Below are positions 16,902 through 26,900 of a stretch of 64,000 nt of DNA, piece by piece. Under the pieces are notes generated by a model, which was not told the origin of the DNA, did no database searches, and saw only the letters and a program-made list of their open reading frames with translations. A program made the position numbers and the translations under genes. The stretch is from Streptomyces bluensis (GTDB lineage: Bacteria > Actinomycetota > Actinomycetes > Streptomycetales > Streptomycetaceae): contig NZ_BMVM01000008.1 of NCBI RefSeq assembly GCF_014650715.1, forward strand, positions 62,001 through 126,000, in the 5' to 3' direction. Each line of letters begins with the position of its first letter. The stretch's first letter is position 1.

Positions 16902-18305
16902 ATGGGGGACATGGAGCACGAGTTCGCACACGGCTCCGACGAGGGGCGCGCCGCACGCGGGGCCGACGCCACCGACGGGGAGCGGGCCGCACGGCGGGAC
17001 GAGGCGATCCGCGCCGCCGTGGAGCGGGGACTGCTGGGGCCCGGCAGCCCCGTCGTCGGGCTCCTCGACGTGGCGGGCATCCGGACCTCGGCGGCGGCGC
17101 TGCGGGCGGCGTTCGACGCCGTGACCGCACCGGGCACGCCGGTCCTGCACGCCTTCGCGGTGAAGGCCACACCCCTCGTGCCCGTACTGCGTCTGCTGAA
17201 CGAGGAGGGCATCGGCGCGGAGGTGGCCAGTCCCGGCGAACTGGCACTCGCGCGGGCGGCGGGCATCGCCCCGGCCCGGACGGTGCTCGACTCCCCGGCC
17301 AAGACCCCGGCCGAACTGCGCGAGGCGCTGGCCCTGGGCATCGCGGTCAACGCGGACAACCCCCAGGAACTCGACCGCATCGACGCCCTCGTCCACTCGG
17401 CGCCCACCCGCTCCCCCATCGGCATCCGGGTCAACCCGCAGGTCGGCGGCGGCACCATCGGCGCGACGTCCACCGCCACGGCCACGTCGAAGTTCGGGGT
17501 GGCCCTCCAGGACGAGGGCGCCCGGGAGTGGGTCGTCCGCGTCTGCACGGAGCGCCCCTGGCTGACCCGGCTGCACGCGCACACCGGCTCCCAGGGCGTC
17601 CCGCTCTCCCTGATGGCGCGAGGCGTGGAGGAGACGTACGCGCTCGCCGAGGAGATCAACCGACGCCTCGGGCGGCACCAGATCGACACGATCGACATCG
17701 GTGGCGGCCTGCCGGTCAACTTCGCCTCGGACGCCACGACCCCGACGTACGCGCAGTACGCCCGTCTGCTCTCCGAGGCCGTACCGGGACTGTTCGACGG
17801 GCGGTACGGGCTGGTCACCGAGTTCGGGCGGTCACTGCTCGCCAAGCACGGCACGGTCGTGGCGCGCGTGGAGTACGCGAAACGCGCGGGGGGCCGTCCC
17901 ATCGCGATCACCCACGCCGGGGTCCAGGTGGCGACCCGCACGGTCTACGCCCCGGCCTCCTGGCCCCTGCGCATCGCCGCCTACGACCCGAAGGGGCGCC
18001 CCAAGGAGGGGCCCTCCGTCGTCCAGGACATCGCCGGCCCGGCCTGTTTCTCCGGCGACCTCCTGGCCGAGGGCCAGACCCTGCCCCTCCTCGACCAGGG
18101 TGACTACGCGGCCGCCCTGGACACGGGCGCGTACTACTTCGCCCACCACTACGCCTACAACTCCCTCCCCCGCCCCGCGATCCACGGCTTCGCCCCGGCC
18201 GAGCGGGGAGAGATCCGCTTCGCCCTCGTACGGGAGGCGCAGACCCCGGCGGAGATCGTCGCCGAGTCGGGCGGCGACCACCCGACGGGCCTCCTGGACC
18301 TGTAG
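16902..18305 (+). CDS. PLP-dependent decarboxylase, diaminopimelate/ornithine decarboxylase group IV family
   Basis: Enzyme of 467 residues with the alanine-racemase-like barrel: the PLP lysine lies in HAFAVKATPLVPVL, then the glycine loop IDIGGGLPVNF, EFGRSLLAKHG and the barrel-linked C-terminal domain (QDIAGPACFSGDLLAEG). This follows the pattern of diaminopimelate decarboxylases, where the second-domain Cys binds substrate. The ATG at 16902 has a G-rich site upstream; an in-frame start at 16821 is less likely. It is divergent from hutU across a 221-bp spacer. Whether it decarboxylates diaminopimelate or another D- or L-amino acid cannot be read from the sequence. Confidence 0.8.
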   Translation: MGDMEHEFAHGSDEGRAARGADATDGERAARRDEAIRAAVERGLLGPGSPVVGLLDVAGIRTSAAALRAAFDAVTAPGTPVLHAFAVKATPLVPVLRLLNEEGIGAEVASPGELALARAAGIAPARTVLDSPAKTPAELREALALGIAVNADNPQELDRIDALVHSAPTRSPIGIRVNPQVGGGTIGATSTATATSKFGVALQDEGAREWVVRVCTERPWLTRLHAHTGSQGVPLSLMARGVEETYALAEEINRRLGRHQIDTIDIGGGLPVNFASDATTPTYAQYARLLSEAVPGLFDGRYGLVTEFGRSLLAKHGTVVARVEYAKRAGGRPIAITHAGVQVATRTVYAPASWPLRIAAYDPKGRPKEGPSVVQDIAGPACFSGDLLAEGQTLPLLDQGDYAAALDTGAYYFAHHYAYNSLPRPAIHGFAPAERGEIRFALVREAQTPAEIVAESGGDHPTGLLDL

Positions 18306-18629
18306 GAAACGCGGCCCCCAGGGTTCCCCAGGCCCTGTCGGCCCAGGCACCGGCGCACGCGGCGCCGCGTGCTTCAACACGTGCGTCCCAGGGCGCCGAG
18401 TTGACGCTCCGCGCCAACAGGCGGGCCACCGGCGTCCGGACTCATCACCGCAGCTCAACGCCCATATCTCCGCACAGGCGTCAACAGCACCCGAATCAGG
18501 GGACAACCGACCCACGTTAGCCACTCGGGCGCATGTTCCACTGGAAAATGCCAGAACTCTCACTCCTGGAGCACACGTTGCGTAGCTTCGTGCTCACTGA
18601 GCCGTACCCGAGGCGGGAGGGGAGCCACG
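18306..18629. other. Spacer with no gene seen
   Basis: This 324-bp stretch between the decarboxylase and the first roadblock gene shows no frame with family similarity. Its last 90 bases are less GC-rich (for example tgttccactggaaaatgcc) and may hold the promoter of the roadblock operon, but no clear -35/-10 pair stands out. Confidence 0.5.
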
Positions 18630-19028
18630 GTGCCCGGAATCGACGAGTGTCTGGTGGAAGCCATGCGTCTGCCCGGTGCCCTGGGCGCCGCGGTGGTCGA
18701 CTGGACCAGTGGCCTGGCGCTGGGCACGGTCGGCGAGGCACCCGGCGGCGACCACGAGACGACCGCGGCCGAAGCGGCGGAGCTGGCCCGTATCGCCGCC
18801 GAACACCGCGCGTTCGCACCGGAGGGGGGCGCCGGCTGGGACGGCGAGGACCCACCCGTCGAAGACCTCATCGTCAGCAACCGCGACACGTACCACGTCC
18901 TCCGCTTCGTCCGGACGACGTTCGACAGCAGCGTCTTCCTCCACCTCTGGCTCTCCCGCGCCGACGGCAACCTCGCCCTCGCCCGCATCCGCCTCGGTGA
19001 GATGGCCGGACGGCTGGTGCTGGGATGA
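18630..19028 (+). CDS. Roadblock/LC7-like protein 1
   Basis: Small cytoplasmic protein of 132 residues. Its core (GALGAAVVDWTSGLALGTVGEAPGGD and DTYHVLRFV) aligns by eye with the protein at 20594-20968 (GATGAALVDYTSGMALGTIGG and DQYHLIRLL). Roadblock/LC7 proteins regulate small Ras-like GTPases, and in Streptomyces they occur in conservons. The GTG at 18630 follows GGGAGGGG. The gene overlaps the next one by ATGA. No GTPase, DUF742 or kinase gene is adjacent, so this is not a standard conservon. Confidence 0.75.
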   Translation: MPGIDECLVEAMRLPGALGAAVVDWTSGLALGTVGEAPGGDHETTAAEAAELARIAAEHRAFAPEGGAGWDGEDPPVEDLIVSNRDTYHVLRFVRTTFDSSVFLHLWLSRADGNLALARIRLGEMAGRLVLG

Positions 19029-19888
19029 CCCTGGTCAGATCACCGCGCACGCTCCCGCCCCGGCTGCCCGTACGCCACCGGCCGGTCGGCGGTCCCGCCC
19101 TGTCGCCCATGCTCCAGCGGCTCGCCGCCGAGCGAGCCACCGGGGTGCTGCTCCGCGAGCGCGGCACGCTCTACCTCTGTGATGGCCAGGTCGTGCACGC
19201 CGAGAGTCCCGAGACCCCGGGCCTCGACGTGCTCCTCACCACCGGCGGCGGCCTGGACGCGGAGGGGTGGCGGGAGGCGGTCGCCCAGGCGGGAGAGCGA
19301 CGGCGGGTCGGCCGGTACCTGGTCGACAGCGGCCGGGTCGCCGAGGGCGCGCTGGAGCTGTGCCACACGGGGGCGCTGTTCGACGCGGCGTTCTTCGTGC
19401 TCGGCCCGTCCAGCGCGCCCGCCCGTTTCCGGTACGGGGACGCGCACTGGCTCGGCGCGGTGCGCCCCGTACCGGTGGCCGCGCTGGAACGCGAGACCGT
19501 GCGCCGCCGCGCACTGCTGCACCGCATCTGGCCCGACCCGGCGACGGACAGCGCACCGCTGATACGGGCCGACCGCCGCGCCGAGCCACCGGTCCCGGCC
19601 CGCCAGGAGGCCGTCCTCGGCCAGGTGGACGGGGTGCGCACGGCCGCGGACATCTCCCGGGCCCTGGGCCGCCCGGCCTTCCACACCCTGGTCGACCTGC
19701 GCAGGCTCGCCGCCGCCGGCATCGTCACGACGGCACCGCCCGCCCCCCGTCGGCACCACCCGGACCGGATGCCCCCGGCGCATCCGTCCCCCCACCCCGA
19801 CCCCGTGTCCGCCCTGCTCGCCCCGTCCCCGGCGGACCCCGATGTCGCCTTGCTGCGTCGGCTCCGAGACGCCCTGGAGGCCCTGTGA
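19025..19888 (+). CDS. DUF4388-like protein with C-terminal winged-helix region
   Basis: Protein of 287 residues. The N-terminal part (about 27-90, LQRLAAERATGVLLRERGTLYLCDGQVVHAESPET) has the DUF4388/PATAN pattern of a sensor-adaptor domain, where a membrane-free beta-rich module precedes a helical bundle. A second region (about 200-240, AVLGQVDGVRTAADISRALGRPAFHTLVDLRRLAAAGIV) looks like a winged-helix output. A Pro/His-rich tail ends it. It overlaps both neighbours by four bases. By context it links the roadblock proteins to an unknown output; DNA binding is possible but not shown. Confidence 0.62.
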   Translation: MTLVRSPRTLPPRLPVRHRPVGGPALSPMLQRLAAERATGVLLRERGTLYLCDGQVVHAESPETPGLDVLLTTGGGLDAEGWREAVAQAGERRRVGRYLVDSGRVAEGALELCHTGALFDAAFFVLGPSSAPARFRYGDAHWLGAVRPVPVAALERETVRRRALLHRIWPDPATDSAPLIRADRRAEPPVPARQEAVLGQVDGVRTAADISRALGRPAFHTLVDLRRLAAAGIVTTAPPAPRRHHPDRMPPAHPSPHPDPVSALLAPSPADPDVALLRRLRDALEAL

Positions 19889-19926
19889 TCCGCGCGCTTC
19901 GACAGCGTGCCGAGAGGAGACTGCTC

Positions 19927-20577
19927 ATGGCAGCGGAGGCCGAAGTCCTCGACGAACTCCGACGGCTGCGTGCCCGTGTGCCCCAGCTGACCGGCGCGCT
20001 CGCGGCCAGCGTCGACGGCCTGGTCCTCGCCCAGGACACCCCCGGCGTGGAACCGGAGGGCGTGGCCGCGCTCACCGCCGCCCTCCTGGGCGTGGCCGTA
20101 CGGATGACGGACGCCACCGGCCAGGGCGACTTCCGTGAGCTGCTGGTCCGCGGGGCGCAGGGCTACGTGGCGACGTACGCGGCGGGCTCCGCCGCCGTGC
20201 TGACGCTGCTGGCCGAGGACCGGGTCAACGTAGGCCGGCTGCACCTGGAGGGCCGCCGCGCCGGTACCCGGATCGGCGAACTGGTCGACGCCGTGGCGGC
20301 CCGCGCCGAACCACCCCCGCGCACCACGTCCAACCCGAAGTCCACCCCGACGTCCGCACCCACATCCGCGCCGGCATCCGCACGGACATCCGCGCCCAAC
20401 ACCACCGCCATTCCGGCCCCGCCCCCTGTGCCTCCCTCTGTGCCTCCCCCTGTGTCTCCTTCTGGGCCTCCTTCTGGGCCTCCCCCCACCTCCCTCCCCA
20501 CCCGGACCCGAACCACCCGGACCGTGCGGGCCACCGCCCGCCCGGCTCCCCCCACCACAACCACCAGCGAAAGTTGA
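19927..20577 (+). CDS. Roadblock/LC7-like protein 2 with Pro/Thr/Ser-rich tail
   Basis: Protein of 216 residues. The N-terminal 115 residues form a roadblock-like domain (VPQLTGALAASVDGLVLAQDTPGVEPEGVAALTAALLG, GYVATYAAGSAAVLTLLAEDRVNVGRL). The last 85 residues are disordered, with repeated Thr-Ser-Ala-Pro and Pro-Pro units. The ATG at 19927 has AGGAG at a good distance; an in-frame GTG at 19885 overlapping the previous stop is the alternative. It is the third gene of the four-gene operon. The tail may tether or space the domain; that is inference. Confidence 0.72.
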   Translation: MAAEAEVLDELRRLRARVPQLTGALAASVDGLVLAQDTPGVEPEGVAALTAALLGVAVRMTDATGQGDFRELLVRGAQGYVATYAAGSAAVLTLLAEDRVNVGRLHLEGRRAGTRIGELVDAVAARAEPPPRTTSNPKSTPTSAPTSAPASARTSAPNTTAIPAPPPVPPSVPPPVSPSGPPSGPPPTSLPTRTRTTRTVRATARPAPPTTTTSES

Positions 20578-20593
20578 AAGGACCCGGCACACC

Positions 20594-20968
20594 ATGGCCA
20601 ACACCGAGACCGCGTTGAAAGAGGCCCTCTCTTCCATCGAGGGCGCGACCGGCGCCGCCCTCGTCGACTACACCAGCGGCATGGCGCTGGGCACGATCGG
20701 CGGCAGCAAGAGCTTCGACCTCACCGTCGCGGCGGCCGGCAACACCGACGTCGTACGCGCCAAGCTGCGCACCATGGAGCACCTGGGCCTGAAGGGTGAG
20801 ATAGAGGACATCCTGATCACCCTGAGCGACCAGTACCACCTGATCCGTCTGCTCACCGGGCGCGGCGGCAACGGCCTCTTCCTCTACCTCGTCCTCGACT
20901 CCAAGCGGGCCAACCTGGCGATGGCCCGGCACCAGCTGAAGAAGATCGAGAGGGACCTGGAGGTCTGA
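20594..20968 (+). CDS. Roadblock/LC7-like protein 3
   Basis: Protein of 124 residues made of a single roadblock-type domain (ATGAALVDYTSGMALGTIGG, EIEDILITLSDQYHLIRLLTG, GLFLYLVLDSKRANLAMARHQL). The start ATG follows AAAGGACC. The spacing of 16 bp from the previous gene indicates one operon. It is a paralogue of the protein at 18630-19028 but lacks that protein's acidic insertion. Such proteins usually dimerise, so hetero-dimers among the three are plausible. Confidence 0.82.
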   Translation: MANTETALKEALSSIEGATGAALVDYTSGMALGTIGGSKSFDLTVAAAGNTDVVRAKLRTMEHLGLKGEIEDILITLSDQYHLIRLLTGRGGNGLFLYLVLDSKRANLAMARHQLKKIERDLEV

Positions 20969-21045
20969 GGGCCCGCTGACGGATCCCCCGCGGCGGCGCG
21001 GCCCCACCCGGGGACGCGCCGCCCGACAGCCGCCTAACAGCCTCG

Positions 21046-21078
21046 CATCAGCCGCCCATCAGCCACCCATCAGCCGCA
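21046..21078 (+). repeat. Three tandem 11-bp repeats (CATCAGCCRCC)
   Basis: CATCAGCCGCC, CATCAGCCACC and CATCAGCCGCA follow one another in the 240-bp spacer between roadblock protein 3 and the amino-acid permease. No dyad symmetry is seen. The period of one helical turn would suit a tandem binding site; slippage is the simpler explanation. Confidence 0.6.
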
Positions 21079-21208
21079 CACCACCCGAATGCCGCACCCC
21101 ACCCGCCAAAACCTCTGGTGAAGCTCTGAGAATCCCCGGGTCGCGCATCCATGGCCGGGCGGCCGGGCAGAACTCCCCCGGACAGATCACCGATCGGGGG
21201 AGGTTCTC

Positions 21209-22573
21209 TTGTCCACCACCGAAACGACCACGGGGGCATCGACTCCCGCCCAAGAACCAGGTCTCAAACGCGTCCTCGGCCCCAAGCTGCTGATCCTCTT
21301 CGTGATCGGCGACATCCTCGGAACCGGGATCTACGCGACCACCGGCAAGGTCGCCGGGAAGGTCGGGGGCGCGCTGTGGCTGCCGTTCGTCATCGGGTTC
21401 GTCGTGGCGATCCTGACGGCGGCCTCGTACGTCGAGCTGGTCGGCAAGTATCCGAAGGCGGCGGGCGCGGCCCTCTACACGCAGAAGGCCTTCAAGCTGC
21501 CGTTCCTGACCTTCATCGTCGCGTTCATGGTGATGTGCTCGGGCCTGTCGTCCGCGAGCGCGGCGGCGCGTGCGTTCAGCGGTGACTACCTCGGCGAACT
21601 GACGAACGGCGCGCTGCCGCCGACTCTCATCGCGATCCTTTTCATCGTCCTCCTCGCCGCCCTGAACCTGCGGGGCGTCTCGGAGTCGGTCAAGACGAAC
21701 GTCGTCCTGACCCTCGTCGAGCTCACCGGCCTGCTGATCATCCTCGCGATCGGCGCGTGGGCCGTCGTGACCGGCGACGGCGAACCGTCCCGCCTGACCG
21801 AGTTCGAGGCGAGCGGCACGGGGTACGCCCTGATCACGGGTGTGCTGGGCGCCACGGCCCTCGGATTCTTCGCGTTCGTGGGCTTCGAGGACTCGGTGAA
21901 CATGGCGGAGGAGACGAAGGACCCGAACAGGACGTTCCCGCGAGCGATCTTCATCGGTGTGGCGGTCACGGGGACGATCTACGTCCTGGTCGCGCTGGTC
22001 TCGTCCCTTCTCGTCGACCACAAGACGCTGGAAGGGTCGAGCGGCCCCCTCCTTGAGGTCGTCAAGGCGGGCGGCGTGGACTTCCCGCACAAACTCTTCG
22101 CCCTGATCGCGCTGTTCGCGGTGACGAACTCGGCGCTCATCAACATCATGATGGCGTCCCGCCTGTGCTACGGCATGGCCAACGAGCGCATCCTGCCGCG
22201 CGGCATGGCCCGCGTCCTGCCCCACCGCCGCACACCGGTCGTCGGTATCGTGTTCGTCACCCTGCTGGCCATCGGCCTGGTGTCCACGGGCGAGATCGAG
22301 GGCCTCGGCGACACCACCGCCTTCCTCCTCCTCTGCGTCTTCGCCGTGGTCAACGTCGCGGTCCTGGTCCTGCGCCGCGACCGGGTGGACCACGCCCACT
22401 TCCGCACCCCCACGGTCCTCCCGGTCCTGGGCGCCATCACGGCCCTGATCCTCGCCAGCCCCCTCGCCGACCGCCCGGCCGACGTCTACATCCGCGCCGG
22501 CGTGCTCCTGGCCATCGGCATCGGCCTGTGGGCGGTGAACAAGCTGGTCCTCAGGGTGCGCGAGGAGTCCTGA
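21209..22573 (+). CDS. APC-superfamily amino-acid permease
   Basis: Inner-membrane transporter of 454 residues with about twelve helices. The first helix carries the APC glycine motif GDILGTGIYATTGKVAG, and GFFAFVGFEDSVNMAEETKDPNRTFPRAI is the conserved helix 6 and loop region. The start codon is TTG at 21209, chosen because GGGGGAGG lies just upstream and the protein begins at the family position. Closest in type to cationic or broad amino-acid permeases; the substrate is not resolved. It converges on the lipase gene at 22583, only 9 bp away. Confidence 0.9.
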   Translation: MSTTETTTGASTPAQEPGLKRVLGPKLLILFVIGDILGTGIYATTGKVAGKVGGALWLPFVIGFVVAILTAASYVELVGKYPKAAGAALYTQKAFKLPFLTFIVAFMVMCSGLSSASAAARAFSGDYLGELTNGALPPTLIAILFIVLLAALNLRGVSESVKTNVVLTLVELTGLLIILAIGAWAVVTGDGEPSRLTEFEASGTGYALITGVLGATALGFFAFVGFEDSVNMAEETKDPNRTFPRAIFIGVAVTGTIYVLVALVSSLLVDHKTLEGSSGPLLEVVKAGGVDFPHKLFALIALFAVTNSALINIMMASRLCYGMANERILPRGMARVLPHRRTPVVGIVFVTLLAIGLVSTGEIEGLGDTTAFLLLCVFAVVNVAVLVLRRDRVDHAHFRTPTVLPVLGAITALILASPLADRPADVYIRAGVLLAIGIGLWAVNKLVLRVREES

Positions 22574-22582
22574 GAGCGGTCG

Positions 22583-23956
22583 CTACAGGGCGAGCACCGT
22601 GTCACTGCACTTGTAGTCGGACGTTTTCGACGCCACTTGGATGATCCACAGGCCCGGTTCCGTCTGGAGCAGGGCCCGGAACTCGCCGTCGCCGCAGCGC
22701 TCCATCGGCACCTCCGCGACGATGCGGCCATCCTCCGTCAGCCGTTGGACCACCAGCTTCCTGGCGGCATCGGTGCGGGTGGCCCGTACCTCGAATTCCT
22801 CTCCCGCCGAAACGGTGTCCGGCAGTTCGATCCCCGTCTCGTCGTCATCGGCCAGCTCCCGCAGCAGGGGTTGACCGTCACACACCCTGCGCATCTGCCT
22901 CATGACCGGCCCGGCGTCGAACAGGTACGTGTGCCGGTAGCCGTACCACAGCGTCCGGGTCTTCTCGTCCATCGCCGGCGGTTCGGCCGAGCGCTTCGGA
23001 ACGGTGCCGTCGCCGAACCAGTCCGCGGCTTCCCACGGGCTGTCCGAGGAGCGGTCGAGGTAGGTGAGCGGTCGGCCCTGGCCGTGACGCACCCCGTAGG
23101 TGGTGGGGTGCCTGGCACCGCCCACGACGACCAGTTCGTACGACGGGGCGCCCGCCTCCTCGTTCTTTTCCATGGCCGTGTTGATGTTGTCCGCGAACCG
23201 GGACGCGTCCTCCACCATCCCGGACGAGACCCCGTCGATCGGCATGACGACCTCAAGGGGTACCCGCCCGAAGATGTCGTTCTCCACGGCGTCGTACGTG
23301 GGCAGGAGCTGACCCATCGACGGGTACGTGGAGCACACGTCACGAATCAGCGAGCGCCACGGCCGGTAAAGGCCGGACGCATGGCCCGTCAGCATCCTCA
23401 TCGTCTTGACGCTGCCCTGGTACGGGGTGCCCAGAGTGACGACCGACCTGGCCACTTCCCGCCCTCCGCAGGCTTCCAGGTAGTAGCGGACGACCAGGCC
23501 TCCCATGGAGCGGCACAGGAAAACCACCTTGGCGTTCCGAGCCGCCTCCGGGTAATGCCGCGGATCGGCGGTCTCCTGCCAGCGGGAGAGATGTCTCTCG
23601 ACGAACGTCTTCAGCTTCTGCGCGGAGTTGCGGTTGCTCAGCCGCCAGTCGTAGGTGAACACGGCCAGGCGTCGAGGATCGATTCCCAGCCGCTTCGCCA
23701 GATTGCCGTGCCCGGCATGGCCTCCGAGGTCGGGCAACTGTCTCAGCGTCCTGATCGGCTCGCCCACCTCAAGCGCGTAGCGGTCCTCCGGCTCCCCGTC
23801 ACCGATTCCGCTCTGCAGCCGGAGCCGTTCCACGGCTGCGGCCGGGTCCGCGAGTCCACGCAAAGCCTGGAAGCTGATGTCCCATACGTCGACACCATCT
23901 CTGGTGAGAGTGGTGCCCATGATGCCCGGCACCACCACGACGAGATCATGCTTCAC
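22583..23956 (-). CDS. LCAT-like alpha/beta-hydrolase (phospholipase or acyltransferase) coupled to the caspase-STAND gene
   Basis: Protein of 457 residues of the lecithin:cholesterol acyltransferase family. It begins VVVVPGIMGTTL (oxyanion region). The nucleophile Ser150 sits in VVFLCRSMGGLVVRYY, where Arg replaces the usual His of GHSMG. The Asp is probably in WFGDGTVPKRSAEP, and the His in YGYRHTYLFDAG. There is no signal peptide, so it acts in the cytoplasm. The last 75 residues look like a beta-rich accessory domain (SAGEEFEVRATRTDAARKLVVQRL). The GTG at 23956 overlaps the stop of the caspase-STAND gene (GTGA) and has GAGGGGG upstream. Membrane-lipid attack as an effector is inferred from context. 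Confidence 0.82.
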   Translation of the reverse strand: MKHDLVVVVPGIMGTTLTRDGVDVWDISFQALRGLADPAAAVERLRLQSGIGDGEPEDRYALEVGEPIRTLRQLPDLGGHAGHGNLAKRLGIDPRRLAVFTYDWRLSNRNSAQKLKTFVERHLSRWQETADPRHYPEAARNAKVVFLCRSMGGLVVRYYLEACGGREVARSVVTLGTPYQGSVKTMRMLTGHASGLYRPWRSLIRDVCSTYPSMGQLLPTYDAVENDIFGRVPLEVVMPIDGVSSGMVEDASRFADNINTAMEKNEEAGAPSYELVVVGGARHPTTYGVRHGQGRPLTYLDRSSDSPWEAADWFGDGTVPKRSAEPPAMDEKTRTLWYGYRHTYLFDAGPVMRQMRRVCDGQPLLRELADDDETGIELPDTVSAGEEFEVRATRTDAARKLVVQRLTEDGRIVAEVPMERCGDGEFRALLQTEPGLWIIQVASKTSDYKCSDTVLAL

Positions 23957-26900
23957 GGAGTGTCCCCCTCGCTTCCTTCGGGAGAGGCGATCCGCTGCTG
24001 CGGAAACCCCTCCGGCCTCCACCACCGCTCGATGTCCTTCGTGCGGAGCAGCACCTGGTCGCAGCGCATGCCCGCGTCCTCCGTCCCCTGAATCAGAAGC
24101 GTGGTGCCCCTGTCGTCATGGACGGAGGCCACGTCAGCGACGGGATAACCACGGGATTCGAGGGGCGGCAGATCCCGCCGGCCCACCAGGTCCCGCAGCA
24201 TCAGCCGACCGGAGTCCCTGCCCCAGCTCACCAGGACCAGCCGTTCCGGCGGCCCCGCCAACGCCAGCCCCTGGACCTCCACGCCACCGGGGGGCCGGAT
24301 CCTCTTGTGCAGGGGACGCCCGTTCAGCCACTCGACGACGTGCACCCATCTCCGCCCGGCATAGGCGGCCAGGGGTACCTGAACGGTGCCGCGTCGCACC
24401 AGTCCGGTGACAGCGGCCCGGATCACGTCGTCGTCGCCCCCGTAGGGTCTGGCGCCTGGGTCGGTCAGGTCCCAGACGCGGATGGCGGAGCCTCCCCAGG
24501 CGGCAAGCCGGACGGCGTCTCCGGGGCCGTCCACGACGGCAACTCGCTGCACGGCTGCGGCGCCTTGCAGGTACCTGACTGCCCGGCCGTCGTTCTGCCA
24601 CTCCGCGTGCGCGCCGGCCGGCCGCTCCCAGCACCGCACGGCCTGCCTCTGCGGCCAGTACAGACTGATCCGTCCGTCGCTCCCGGCGCGCAGCGCGACC
24701 GAGAGCACCGCATCGTCGCCGGCCCCCTCCAGCGTGAGCCGGTCGCGGTACCTTTCCCGCAGGTCCGTGCCGAGTGTCCATGCCATCGCCTGTCTACGGC
24801 CGACGGCGACCACGAGCCACCCTTGCTCCGTCCACACCGCGGACAGCGCCTTCACCGGGTACTGATGCTCCAGTACGGGACCGTCGACGACCCGTCCGCT
24901 CGACGTGTGCCGGCTGACCAGGACGGCCCGGCCCTGTGATCTGACCACCAGAAAGGTGCCGTCCCGGCTGGGCACCGCCTGCACGAGGGGGTTGCCGTCC
25001 GCGGTCAACGACCGATCCACCAGCCCGCGCCCGGATCCCGTGTCGTCCGGTGCATGCGGGTTCCAGACCCTGACCCGTGTGTCGTCGGCCACTGCCAGGC
25101 GCCCGGAGCCGGACGGGTCGAAGGCGAGTGAGCCATGCTCGTGGTCGCAGGGCAGCGGCACCTGCTCCACTCCGTCAGCCGACCAGATGCGGATCTGCCT
25201 GTCCTCTTGGACGGCCACCACAAGGCCGGAGGGCCGTCGGCCCAGCGCCAGCGACCTGGCCGCGCTTTTCCGGCTGAACAGCAGATCGCATCGGTCTTCG
25301 TGCACGTCGTCCATCGTCCAGACCCGCAGCATCTGCCCGTCCAGCGCGGCGATCACCGCTCCTCTGCCCTCGTCCGACGCGAGGGCGCCGACCGCCTCGA
25401 TCCACTGGGCGCCTTCCCACAGACGCATCAGGACCGTCGGCTGGGGCTCCTTGCCGGTGAGCTTCCACAAGGTGAGTCCTCCGGGACCCCCGGTCACCGC
25501 GAGGAGGTCGTCTTCGAGCGGCAGCAGCGCGGCTCGCCGGACGCCGCCGATCCTTCGCAGCCTGACCTTCTCCCGTGCGTACGGGGCACCGCTGTCCCAG
25601 TCCCACAGCCACATCTGCTCGCCCTCCACGGCGGCCAGACAGGCCCTCCCCTCCCAGTGGGCCACCTCCACGGACTTGACGGTGCCGCCCCAGAACAGCT
25701 CCTCCGACGGATGGCGTTCGTCGCCCCGCCACACCCGCACCGCCAGGTTGTCGTGCGAGGCGACCACCCGCCGGTCCCCCGCGCCGGCGGCGGCCACCCC
25801 GCCCTGACGAGGAGACACGCCGCGGGCTGTCGCCTCCCGACCGCGCACCTCACGGCCGCTCCACGTCCACGACTTGATCTCCCCTTCGCCCGCCGCGTGA
25901 ATGAGACCGTCCCCGTCGCGTTCCCAGTGGACCGCCATGGCCCCGCCTGCGGGTGCCGGCCAGATCCGCTGCAACGGAAGGCGGTCCGCGCTGCTCCACA
26001 GGTCGTCCCAGAAGACCTCCCGTACGCGGGGAACGCGCTTGAACTCCTTCGCCGGGAACATCACCAGGGCCGTGGCTCTCAGCACCGCCCACCGTCTGGT
26101 GATCAGCACCTCGCGGCTCACCTCCGCACGGGTACGGAACTGATCGGCGACCCTCAGATACAGCGCGGCGTGCGGATTGTCGGACGCCCGGGCCGCGACC
26201 AGCGGTTCCAGTACCTCGGGTGAGGAGTGCACCAGGAAGTGGTGGTCGGCGACGAGCTCCTCCAGCACCTCGTCCCCCGCCAGGGCGGCGTGCGCGGCGA
26301 GGTACTGCGACACATAGGGTGCGACGTCCGCCCACCCGTTCCCGGAGGGAGGTGTCAGTGCCCGGTACACCAGGGCGTGCAAGTGCCGCTCGTCCCGGCC
26401 GGCCAGCAGGTGGCCGCCGAAGCTCGGGTGATGGAGCCGGTACACCGGTTCGCCGAACTCCTCGTCCGCGGTCACGACCACTCCGGCGGCCTGCCTCGTG
26501 AAGCGTCTCAGGTCCTCCTCGGTGTACTGCTCCTTCGCATCGCGCGTCGCGTTCGCCATGGCCAGCCAGATCGCCGAAGGCGGGAGACCGATTCCCTGGG
26601 CCAGTGCCAGGGGCCGCATGAGATCCCTGATCCGGGTGGGTTTCTCCGGGTCCAGATGCTGTAGTTCTTCGTCGAGCAGCGCGTCGAGGACCGCCGACTC
26701 CTGCCGGAGTTCCGCATCGAGCCGGTCCGCGTCCGGCAGTACGTCCAGCCTCGCCAGACGCCGGGCCCACAGAGTCGCGACAAGGAAGAGGCCGTTGCTG
26801 TGCGCCGCGACACGTCGTGCGGCAGCCGCTCGTCTCTCGTACCCCTCCGGTGTCCTGGGAGAGGAAGGCAACTGGCCCAGAAGGTTCTCGACGTGCCGCG

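Noticed and set aside
18630..20968. Calling the roadblock cluster a conservon
   Set aside because: The histidine kinase, DUF742 and GTPase genes that define conservons are absent.
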